A stretch of 64,000 bases of DNA from Streptomyces sp. 1331.2. GTDB lineage: Bacteria > Actinomycetota > Actinomycetes > Streptomycetales > Streptomycetaceae. Position numbers and translations under genes: made by a program. The stretch lies in assembly GCF_900199205.1 (NCBI RefSeq), contig NZ_OBMJ01000001.1, positions 558,001-622,000 on the forward strand, read 5' to 3'. The notes under the pieces were generated by a model. The model had not been told where the DNA came from, made no database searches, and saw nothing but the letters and a program-made list of their open reading frames with translations. Position 1 is the first letter of the stretch. Each line of letters begins with the position of its first letter. Below are positions 1 through 7,464 of the stretch, piece by piece.

Positions 1-1705
1 CCCGCCGGGTCCGCCGAATCATCACCGGAACGCGGGACGGCTCGCTGCACCCGCGGCCCCTCCCCGGCCAGTGGCAGGGCGGCGGGCGGCGTGCTCTGCG
101 TCGGCACGCTCCCGCTGCTGCCGCCGCCGGTGGCATCGCCCATCGTCGGGCCCGCGATCCGCCCGGCCGGCGCTCGCCCGCCGAGCAGCGGCGCCGTTCG
201 ACCCGGCGCGGCAGCCGTCGGCGGCAGCGCGTCCAGGGGCGCGCCGAGGCCCCCACGCGTACGGGCCGGGGTCTGCTCGGGACGCGCGTGTCCGGCCCGT
301 TCGGCAGTCGGCGAGGTCGGCGCTGTCGGCACTGTCTCCGAGGTCCGCGAGCTCGGCGAGGTCGGCGCTGTCGGCGAGGTCCGCGAGCTCGGCGACGAGG
401 GCGCGGGCGAGGGGGTGGCGGCTGCGGACGACGACGTGCGCTGCACGGGAGTCCCGCCGTCGGCGCCGCGCACGGGACGGGAAGCGGCCGGGCCGGCCGG
501 CTCGGCGGTCGCCCGGGCGCGCTGCCCGCCCTCGGCGGCCTCGGGCCCGGCCGTAGCGGTGCCAGTGCCGGTACTGGTGCCGGTGCCCGTGGGCCGGGCC
601 TCGGCGTGGACGACCGGCAGGGCCGACCCGCCCGAGGCTGCGTCAGGGACTCGGGGATCAGTGGCGGCCACGGGTGCGGCGCTCGCGGGCAGCGTGGTCA
701 GGGGCGCGCCCAGGACCGGGCGGGCCGGGGCGGCCTTGCCCGGCGAGGCAGCAGCCCGCTGGACCGTCTCTCCGCCGTGCCCGCTCCTGGTGGGCGCGGC
801 GATGGGGGCCGGGCCGGCCGCCGTCGGCGCGACGGCTCCGCCGTCCTCGGGCGGGTGCGGGCTGCCCGGTGGTTCCGCCGCCGGGCTCGACGGCTCGGCG
901 ACAGCGCGCGGCGCCCGGGTCGGTCCCGGGACCACGGTCACCGGGCGCGCGGCCAGTGCCCGGGGGCGCCGAGCCACGGTCAGCGCGTCGCCGACGGGAC
1001 GCGGCCGTACGGGCCGCACCGGGCGGGCCGGGTCCGCAGCATCGCCGCGACGCGGGGAGGTGCTGTCCTCAGCGGACATCGGCGCACTGCCGTCAGCGCC
1101 CACCGAAACCGCCGCCCGGTCCGGCCGGTCGGACCCGCCCGAGCGCGCCGTCCGCGGCGCCGACCGGACGGGAAGCCGCCGCAGCCCACCGGCCCGCTGG
1201 ACCGGCCGCTGGACGGGCCGGGCCCGCCTCGGCGCCCCCGACTCCTCCGAGTCAGTGAGGTCCGCCGTCGGCTCCGCCTCCGCGGCCCCGACCGTTCCGC
1301 TGACGACCGGCAGCGCGAGTTCGTCCCCGCCCCGAAGGCGGCGGCCGACCCGACCGGCCGCGCCACCGCCCGCAGGATGCCCACCGGGGCGGAGGGCAGC
1401 ACGGCGTGCCCGAGCGGCCCGCACAGCGAGGGGTCCTGCCACGCGGAGAGCCGGGACCGGAACCGCAGGCCGTCGCTGACCCCGTGCGAGGCGCCGGCCA
1501 GGGTCGGGACCAGCGGCCGTACGGCACGCCAACCCCCGTCCCCGGCCGCCGTCGGCGGCCGCTGCCCGAGACCGCCGCCGTCACCAGGCCGGGCAGCACC
1601 CACCCGGGCATCACCGACCCGGGCGGCACCGACGTCCGTACCTCCGTCCGCCGCACCGCCCGCCTTCCGGCGCCCGATCCAGTCCCGCAACCCCACCCCG
1701 CTCAC
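1..1705 (-). CDS. CIS-associated Pro/Ala-rich VQR-repeat protein (3' end outside window; apparent frameshift)
   Basis: The GTG start overlaps the stop of the DUF6760 gene by GTGA, so this is the next gene of the contractile injection system operon. The first ~125 residues begin MSGVGLRDWIGRRK and read in one frame. From about 1325-1333, two runs of four C, the coding signal continues in the next frame (DELALPVVSGTVG) and stays open to base 1. One extra C in either run restores a single reading frame. The downstream part is low-complexity (P, A, T, S, G) and carries five VQR motifs, two of them adjacent (PVQRPVQR), plus a Ser/Thr/Pro tandem repeat around 290-400. Similar VQR/LQR motifs occur in the DUF4157 protein at 13694-15010. 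Function is unknown; a role in the particle or in cargo handling is inferred from position. The frameshift may be a sequencing error or a real lesion. Confidence 0.68.
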
Positions 1706-1860
1706 CCGCCTTCGCTGACGCGGGTGTTGAGCCGCGCGATCTCCCGCACCCACTGCGCGCGTTCGCGGTGGGTGAGGTCGAGGATGTCCTCCCGCTGCCA
1801 GTGGAAGTGGTAGGCGATGTACGCGACCTCCTCGTACAGCCGAGCAGGCGCGTACGTCAC
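1702..1860 (-). CDS. DUF6760 family small CIS protein (52 aa)
   Basis: A 52-residue protein beginning MTYAPARLYEEVAYIAYHF and ending RLNTRVSEGG. It starts with GTG overlapping the stop of the preceding gene (GTGA), and its own stop overlaps the next GTG. The sequence is rich in aromatic and charged residues (HFHWQREDILDL, HRERAQWVREI) and looks helical. DUF6760 proteins of this size sit between the tail-assembly protein and the downstream CIS genes in actinobacterial injection-system operons. The exact structural role is unknown. Tight coupling on both sides argues that it is a genuine, stoichiometrically important component. Confidence 0.85.
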   Translation of the reverse strand: MTYAPARLYEEVAYIAYHFHWQREDILDLTHRERAQWVREIARLNTRVSEGG

Positions 1861-2354
1861 GATTCCCCCAGGCGCCCACCGGCGAGGTCGACCTCGAAGG
1901 CGCCGTCGCAGTGCGGGCAGGTCACCGCGGCGCGCGTGTGGCCTTCGCTGTTGATCCGCTGGTAGAGGTCCTGGAGGAAGGCGACGTCGGTGGCGTACAT
2001 CCGCTCCACGATCCCGGTGTGCACGTCGGTGAGGTCACCGAGCCTGGTGATCACGTGGCTGAGCAGCACCACGCTCAGGTAGGCCGGGTTCTCCTTGACC
2101 CGCAGGTCGATCTGCGGCATCAGTTCGTCGCGGGCGGTGGCCAGGCGCATGGTGCCGTGCCGGTGCACGGTGCCCTCGTCGTCCACGTAGCCGAGCGGCA
2201 GCTCGAACTCGAACTCGGTGTGCGGCGCCTGCCTCCTGGGCCCCGCCGGCGCCGCCTGCCCCGCGGGCTGCGGCGGCGCCGGGTTCTGCGGGGCCGTGCT
2301 CTGCTGGACCGGGCCGCGTTCCAGCAGTTCGTCCAGGCTGATCCTTCGCCTCAC
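1857..2354 (-). CDS. CIS tail-assembly / baseplate-associated protein with CPHC motif
   Basis: A 165-residue protein whose GTG start overlaps the stop of the tube gene (GTGA). It has a Pro/Ala/Gln-rich linker at residues ~15-45, then a conserved-looking domain (HTEFEFELPLGYVDDEGTVH, RDELMPQIDLRVKENPAYL). Near the C-terminus is TCPHCDGAFEVDL, a CxxC pair that could bind metal. In phage-tail-like operons the gene after the tube protein usually encodes a small tail-assembly protein. That position and the 'phage tail assembly protein' type of sequence support the call. The exact homologue in the Cis numbering cannot be fixed from sequence alone. Confidence 0.75.
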   Translation of the reverse strand: MRRRISLDELLERGPVQQSTAPQNPAPPQPAGQAAPAGPRRQAPHTEFEFELPLGYVDDEGTVHRHGTMRLATARDELMPQIDLRVKENPAYLSVVLLSHVITRLGDLTDVHTGIVERMYATDVAFLQDLYQRINSEGHTRAAVTCPHCDGAFEVDLAGGRLGES

Positions 2355-2791
2355 TCGACACTGATTTCTTCGAAGACGATGGTCACGGTCTCCGTCGCGG
2401 CGCTGGATTCGCCCGCGGTCAGCGTGGGGCCCTCCCAGCGGCTCGCCCAGGCGTTGGTCAGCTGGATCCGCCGCAGGGTGGCACCGGTGGTGTCCTTGAC
2501 CTCGATGGTGAGGTTCTGGCGCGCGGTGTTGATCGCCCCGTTGTTGAGGGTCTCCTTGATCCAGTTCGAGAACGCGCTGCTCTTGTCGAGGCCGCGGGTG
2601 ATGGTCACCTCGCCGGGCAGCCGGGCGCCGGGCTGCTTGCGGACGATCAGTTTGCCCTCTTGGGTCACCTGCTTGTACTCGACGACCTCCTGGTCGACCG
2701 TCAGGTTGCTGATCTCCTTGACGGACTCGACGTTGTAGCCGCCGAGTTGGACGCCGAAGATGTGTGTGGAGAGCGGATCGCCTTCAGCCAT
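2351..2791 (-). CDS. CIS inner tube protein (phage tail tube, gp19-like)
   Basis: A 146-residue protein starting MAEGDPLSTHIFGVQLGGY. It has the length and pattern of T4 gp19-like/Cis1 tube subunits: N-terminal FGVQLGGYNVESVKEISNLT, a central EVTITRGLDKSSAFSNWIKET and C-terminal TVTIVFEEISVE. Tube subunits stack as hexameric rings inside the sheath and form the hollow channel. The gene follows the sheath gene after 75 bp and its stop overlaps the next start (GTGA). Sheath, tube and an AAA+ ATPase together, with no capsid or DNA-packaging genes, indicate an injection system rather than a prophage. Confidence 0.93.
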   Translation of the reverse strand: MAEGDPLSTHIFGVQLGGYNVESVKEISNLTVDQEVVEYKQVTQEGKLIVRKQPGARLPGEVTITRGLDKSSAFSNWIKETLNNGAINTARQNLTIEVKDTTGATLRRIQLTNAWASRWEGPTLTAGESSAATETVTIVFEEISVE

Positions 2792-2866
2792 GGCTGCTTG
2801 TCACCTTCCGATGAGTGCGGGACGGGGCACCGACGGGGCGCCGACCGTGCTGGTGGTGTGGTGTGG

Positions 2867-4411
2867 TCACTCGTTGACGAGGCTCGTGCTGTCGGAGAAC
2901 TGGGACAGCCGGAACACCACGAACTCCGCGGGCTTCACCGGGGAGACGCCGATCTCGCAGACCACCTGGCCGAGGTCGATGGACTCCGGCGGGTTGTTGT
3001 CGCGGTCGCACTTGACGTAGAAGGCCTCGGCCGCGGTCTGGCCGAACAGCGCCCCGCGCCGCCACTCCTCGGTGAGGAACGCGGTGATGTTGCGGCGGAT
3101 GCTGGACCAGAGCCGGTCGTCATTGGGTTCGAAGACCACCCACTGGGTGCCCAGGAGGATCGATTCCTCCAGGTAGTTGAAGAGCCGGCGCACGTTCAAG
3201 TAGCGCCAGGCCGGGTCGGAGGAGAGGGTGCGCGCGCCCCAGATCCGGATGCCGCGCCCGGGGAACGCCCGCACGCAGTTGACGCCGATCGGGTTCAGCA
3301 GGTCCTGCTCGCCCTTGCTGAGGCGGATCTCCAGGTCCACCGCGCCGCGGATGACCTCGTTGGCCGGGGCCTTGTGCACCCCGCGCTCGGCGTCGCTGCG
3401 CGCCCACACCCCGGCGACGTGCCCGCTCGGCGGGACCAGCACGTTGCGGCCGCTCGCCGGGTCGAAGACCTTGATCCACGGGTAGTACAGGGCGGCGTAG
3501 CGGGAGTCGAAGCCCGCCTCGTCCTGCCGCCAGGTGCGCATCCGCTGGGCGTCGAGGCCGGGCGGCGGGTCCAGGACGGCGATCCGGTCGCCCATCTGCT
3601 CGCAGTGCGACATCACCGCCAGCTGGACGGTCCGCAGGCCTTCGCCGTCGAGGTCGCCGCGCTGGTAGGCGCTCATCAGGTCGGGCACCGCGACCATGGT
3701 GATCTCGTCGATCGCCTCCAGGCCGGAGAAACCGGTGCGGGCGGCCGCGTCGCCGACGTACTCGGCGGGGTCGAGCCGGGTGGCGGGGGCCGCGACCGGC
3801 CCGGTCGCGGGCGCGGCGGCGAGGGCCTGGGTCTGGCGCTCGGGGCGGCTCGGCGCGGTGCCGGGCTGTTCGGCGACCGCGATCAGCTTGGACTCGCGCA
3901 GCTGGGTGACGACGTAGCCCTTGGTGCTCTTGCGGGTCGAGACGTCGTACGTCTCCGCGACCTCACCGCCGCGCCGCACCAGCAGGCGGAACCGGTCCTC
4001 GGGGACGTTCTCGCCCTCCACGTCGGCGATCTCGACGGACACCTCGCCGCCCGCGCCGGGCAGCGCGGAGTAGAGGAAGCCGGCGATCGCGACGGGCGGG
4101 GGCGCGCTCACGGCGCGGGCGGGGGCGGCACCGGCGGCCCGCCGGGCCGGGTCGCCGACCCGTACGACGTAGGCGGAGCCGCCGCCGTTGGCGAAGTAGC
4201 CGTACACGGCGTGCGCCAGGTAGGTGCCCTCGGTGAACCCGCCGAACCGCTGGACGTACTGGTCCCAGTTGGTCACCAGCGTGGGCTCGTGGAAGGGGCC
4301 GGTCTCGGCGAAGCCGACGAAGGCGGCGACGGCCGTGCCGACGCCCTCGATCGGCCGCGCACCGGACTGGACCTCCTCCACGTACACGCCCGGGGTGAGG
4401 TACGACGGCAT
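2867..4411 (-). CDS. CIS contractile sheath protein (phage tail sheath family)
   Basis: A 514-residue protein. The start MPSYLTPGVYVEEVQSGARP is the classic N-terminus of tail sheath proteins. It is preceded by GAAGGAG seven bases upstream, so I prefer it to in-frame upstream starts within 4412-4525. The N-terminal GVGTAVAAFVGFAETGP and C-terminal blocks (GIRIWGARTLSSDPAWRYLNVRRLFNYLEESI is the core region, followed by VVCEIGVSPVKPAEFVVFRLSQF) match sheath domains. A variable insertion lies at roughly residues 150-290. The sheath contracts to drive the tube. The gene is followed by the tube gene and preceded by a 159-bp gap after the ATPase gene. Confidence 0.95.
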   Translation of the reverse strand: MPSYLTPGVYVEEVQSGARPIEGVGTAVAAFVGFAETGPFHEPTLVTNWDQYVQRFGGFTEGTYLAHAVYGYFANGGGSAYVVRVGDPARRAAGAAPARAVSAPPPVAIAGFLYSALPGAGGEVSVEIADVEGENVPEDRFRLLVRRGGEVAETYDVSTRKSTKGYVVTQLRESKLIAVAEQPGTAPSRPERQTQALAAAPATGPVAAPATRLDPAEYVGDAAARTGFSGLEAIDEITMVAVPDLMSAYQRGDLDGEGLRTVQLAVMSHCEQMGDRIAVLDPPPGLDAQRMRTWRQDEAGFDSRYAALYYPWIKVFDPASGRNVLVPPSGHVAGVWARSDAERGVHKAPANEVIRGAVDLEIRLSKGEQDLLNPIGVNCVRAFPGRGIRIWGARTLSSDPAWRYLNVRRLFNYLEESILLGTQWVVFEPNDDRLWSSIRRNITAFLTEEWRRGALFGQTAAEAFYVKCDRDNNPPESIDLGQVVCEIGVSPVKPAEFVVFRLSQFSDSTSLVNE

Positions 4412-4570
4412 TCGCGCTCCTTCGGATGGCCGGTCATTCGTCCCCGAGTCTGCTGCCGGGGCGCCGCCCGGGGACATGTCCGCAGGTCCCGCGCCGGGGG
4501 CAGGAACGTTTGCCCCGACGGGCACCGCCCCCGGTACCCACAGGTAGCAGGGGCCCCACGGGAGCCCGTG
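4412..4570. other. Intergenic gap between CIS ATPase and sheath genes
   Basis: This is the longest gap (159 bp) in the sequenced part of the otherwise coupled CIS operon. It carries the GAAGGAG ribosome binding site of the sheath gene next to 4411. A second promoter or a processing site here would let sheath and tube be made in excess of the ATPase, but I see no convincing promoter motif or strong hairpin. Confidence 0.4.
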
Positions 4571-6736
4571 TCACCCCCGCCCGGCGTCCCCGATGATGCC
4601 CAGCCACGGCCCGAACTCGCTCTCCAGCACCAGTCGCCCGAGCTTGCGGTACTCCCCGACCACCGCGGCGACCAGCTGCGCCATGCCCAGCGGGGCGCCC
4701 GTCCCGGCGGCCAGGTAGGCGGCGGAGACGGCGCAGGCCCGGATGGAGCCGCCGGTGAGCTCGAAGTTCCGGGCGCAGAAGTCCAGGTCGAGGTCGTCGC
4801 CGCGGGGCAGCCGCGGCCCCAGGCAGCGGTCCCAGAGCACCCGCCGCTGCGCCTCGTCCGGCAGCGGGAAGTCCGCGATGACGTCCAGTCGGCGGGTGAA
4901 CGCCTCGTCGAGGTTGGCGCGCAGATTGGACGTCAGCAGCGCGATGCCCTCGAAGGACTCCATGCGCTGGAGGAGGTAGGCCGTCTCCACGTTGGCGTGC
5001 CGGTCGTGGGCGTCCTTGACCTGCGAGCGCTTGCCGAACAGCGCGTCCGCCTCGTCGAACAGCAGGACGCCGTTGACCTGCGAGGCCTCGGTGAAGATGC
5101 GCTCCAGGTTCTTCTCGGTCTCGCCGATGTACTTGTCGACCACGGTGGACAGGTCCACGACGTACAGCTCCATGCCGAGTTCCGCGGCGACGACCTCGGC
5201 CGACATCGTCTTGCCGGTGCCCGACTCCCCCGCGAACAGGGCGATCACGCCGTTGCCGCGGCCGCCGCCCGGGCGCATCCGCCACTGGCCGAGCACCTGG
5301 TCTCGGTGCCGGGCCCGCAGCACGAGTTCGCGCAGCCGGCCGGCGGTGGGTTCGGGCAGGACCAGGTCCGCCCAGCCGACCGCGGGCTCGATCCGGCGGG
5401 CCAGGCGGGCCAGACCGGCGCCGTTCTGCGCCCGTACGGCGGTCCGCAGGTCCTCGGCGCGCACCGGACGCCGCTCGGCGGCCGCCGTCCGGGCCGCCAC
5501 CGCGGCGGCCCGCTCCAGCTGCTCCTGGTCGACCCGGTAGGCGGCCACCGCCTCGGCCAGCTCCGGCGGCAACGCGCCGTCGGCCGACTCCCCGGCCAGG
5601 GCGCGGGCCCACTGCTCGGTGCGGTCGCGCGCGTTCGGCGGCGGGACGGTGACCACCACGGGACTTTCCCGTGCCCAGGCCGGATCCCACACCTGCGGGC
5701 CGTGCACGACCAGCGGGACGGCTACTCGCCCGCTCGCCTCTTGGACGCTCGGAGCGCCTGCGAGCTCCGCGCACAGCTCGCGCACCAGGGCGGCGCGCTC
5801 GGGACGTTCGGGTTCGAGCCGGTCCAGCGGGCCGAGCACCACCCCGCACCCGGCCAGCCGGGCCTCGCGGGCGAGCACCCGGACGACTCCTCCGGCCGGG
5901 CGGGCGGCCAGCGCGGCGGCGTCGACGACCAGGGGCGGCGGGCCGTCGGCCGCCAGGGCCGCCACGGCCAGCGGGCCGGCCGTCCCGGCCCGGTCCAGCA
6001 GGTGCACCGGCCCGCCGCACGCCGCCACGGCGCGCAGCCGGTCGGCGGCGGGCCGGTCGACACCGGGCCAGGGGCGCTCCTCGGGGGCGGCCCGGCGGGC
6101 CACCCCGGCGAGCGCGCCGTCCGGTTCGTCGTCGCCGAGCAGATGGGCCGTCACCCGGTCCGGCACGCGCAGGGTGCGGGAGAGCAGCGGGCGCTCCGGC
6201 TCGCCGACCTCCAGCAGGCCGCCGGCGATCAGCGGGGCCCGGACCGAGAAGCGGGAGCGGCCCGCGCCGGCCCCGGGCAGTCCGCACAGTTCGAGGGCCA
6301 GCCCGATGGTCGCCCGGCGGCGGGTCAGGTCGTCGTTGAGGTAGCCGTAGAGCTGTTCGAAGCGGGTGTCGAGGTCGGGGGCGAGGGCCACCAGCAGCAG
6401 GTCGAGGTCCACCGGCAGCAGCCCGAAGGCGGCGCTGAGCCGGGCGAGCCGCGAGCCGGGCGGCGGCGCGGGCGAGTCCCCGGCGGCGGCGTTCCGGGGG
6501 TGGGCGCCCTCGGGCGCAGCACGGCCGCCGTGCACCGTGGCGGAGGCCGCCAGGATCCGTTCCACCGCCTCCGGGCCGAGGTACTGGCCCCGGTACGGGT
6601 CGTCCGGGTCCGGGTCGTCGGCCCGGCGCTCGCGCACCGCCGTACGGACCCGTTGCTCGACCCGGTGCAGCCGCTCCCAGAGGTGGTCGGGGCCGGTCGG
6701 CGCCGGCCGGGTGGCCGTTCCGAGGTCCGGGCTCAT
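4571..6736 (-). CDS. CIS-associated AAA+ ATPase (Cis15-like)
   Basis: A 721-residue protein starting MSPDLGTATRPAP; its ATG overlaps the stop of the DUF4255 gene (ATGA). The N-terminal ~480 residues are Ala/Arg-rich and helical, typical of CIS ATPases, with an inactive-looking first module. The C-terminal module has Walker A GESGTGKT (~502-509), Walker B LLFDEADALF and a second-region-of-homology stretch (LLTSNLRANLDEAFTRRLD). FtsH/Vps4-like ATPases of this kind are core genes of extracellular and cytoplasmic CIS loci, where they probably act in assembly or disassembly rather than in the particle. The gene lies directly upstream of the sheath gene. Confidence 0.92.
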   Translation of the reverse strand: MSPDLGTATRPAPTGPDHLWERLHRVEQRVRTAVRERRADDPDPDDPYRGQYLGPEAVERILAASATVHGGRAAPEGAHPRNAAAGDSPAPPPGSRLARLSAAFGLLPVDLDLLLVALAPDLDTRFEQLYGYLNDDLTRRRATIGLALELCGLPGAGAGRSRFSVRAPLIAGGLLEVGEPERPLLSRTLRVPDRVTAHLLGDDEPDGALAGVARRAAPEERPWPGVDRPAADRLRAVAACGGPVHLLDRAGTAGPLAVAALAADGPPPLVVDAAALAARPAGGVVRVLAREARLAGCGVVLGPLDRLEPERPERAALVRELCAELAGAPSVQEASGRVAVPLVVHGPQVWDPAWARESPVVVTVPPPNARDRTEQWARALAGESADGALPPELAEAVAAYRVDQEQLERAAAVAARTAAAERRPVRAEDLRTAVRAQNGAGLARLARRIEPAVGWADLVLPEPTAGRLRELVLRARHRDQVLGQWRMRPGGGRGNGVIALFAGESGTGKTMSAEVVAAELGMELYVVDLSTVVDKYIGETEKNLERIFTEASQVNGVLLFDEADALFGKRSQVKDAHDRHANVETAYLLQRMESFEGIALLTSNLRANLDEAFTRRLDVIADFPLPDEAQRRVLWDRCLGPRLPRGDDLDLDFCARNFELTGGSIRACAVSAAYLAAGTGAPLGMAQLVAAVVGEYRKLGRLVLESEFGPWLGIIGDAGRG

Positions 6737-7464
6737 CGTGCCCCGCCGCCCCTCGGCCGGCGGCCCGGCGGCAGCCCGCGCTCGCGGGGCGCGGCGAAGC
6801 CGTCGGCTCCCGGGTCCGTACCGCCGTGGTAGCGCAGCCGGCGGCCCGGACCTCCGGTGCCCGCCGTACCCGGCGCGTCCGCCGCGTCCGCCCGGCCGAT
6901 GGACTCGGTGCGCACCACCAGTCCCTCGGTGACCGGCGGTCCGGCCGGGGTGCGGCCGCCGGGCAGCGGGGCGAGCAGCCTGAGGTCGATCGAGGGGCGC
7001 AGCTCCCCGCCGAGCCCCGACCAGACGTCGGACACCGAGGGCAGGCCGGTGTCGCGCCCGGCGATGTCGAGCCCGACGGTCAGTCCGAGCTCGGCGAGCG
7101 TCCCGGTGAGGACCCGGGCGGGCAGCGCGTCCACGGCGGTCAGGCACTGCAGGACCTCGGCCAGCAGCCGGTGCTCGTCCTGCGGCCGGTTGGTCCAGAC
7201 GGTGACCAGGTAGGCCAGCTCGAACCAGCGGGGGGCGGGGCGGTGGCCGACCACCAGGCCGTCGGCGTCGTGCTCGGCGATGGTGCCGGCCTGGCGGCGG
7301 CCGGTCTCCTCGCGGATCCCGTAGAGGAAGACGCTGACCGTCGGCGCGGTGCGCCGGGCGGTGAAGTCCCGGGTGGGCGCGTCGAAGGCCACCTCGATGC
7401 CGCGCTCGGGCAGGCCGGCCTCGGCGAGCAGCAGCCGCAGCGCCTCGTCGACTTCGTGGATCAC
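6733..7464 (-). CDS. DUF4255 domain protein (CIS Cis16-like)
   Basis: A 243-residue protein with a GTG start (IHEVDEALRLLLAEAGL) preceded by GGGAGGTGG; the GTG overlaps the stop of the upstream gene (GTGA). The N-terminal ~185 residues form a DUF4255 domain: APTVSVFLYGIREE, PRWFELAYLVTVWT and a late RPSIDLRLLAPL block. DUF4255 (Pvc16-like) proteins are CIS markers thought to act as a tail terminator or cap that joins the sheath and tube end. The last ~55 residues are a Gly/Arg-rich tail of unknown purpose. Its stop overlaps the ATPase start. Confidence 0.9.
   Translation of the reverse strand: MIHEVDEALRLLLAEAGLPERGIEVAFDAPTRDFTARRTAPTVSVFLYGIREETGRRQAGTIAEHDADGLVVGHRPAPRWFELAYLVTVWTNRPQDEHRLLAEVLQCLTAVDALPARVLTGTLAELGLTVGLDIAGRDTGLPSVSDVWSGLGGELRPSIDLRLLAPLPGGRTPAGPPVTEGLVVRTESIGRADAADAPGTAGTGGPGRRLRYHGGTDPGADGFAAPRERGLPPGRRPRGGGAR

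Noticed and set aside
290..400. Tandem repeat as an independent repeat element
   Set aside because: The repeats encode a Ser/Thr/Pro-rich segment in frame within the VQR protein and are better described as part of that gene.
91..1479. Long plus-strand open frame rich in Gly/Ala/Val
   Set aside because: It is antisense to the VQR-repeat CIS gene, whose minus-strand frame is coupled by GTGA to the operon and has recognisable motifs. Long antisense frames are expected at this GC content.
2660..6832. 1390-codon plus-strand open frame across the CIS operon
   Set aside because: Antisense to the tube, sheath and ATPase genes; His/Asp/Val/Gly-biased composition with no domain, a typical high-GC shadow.
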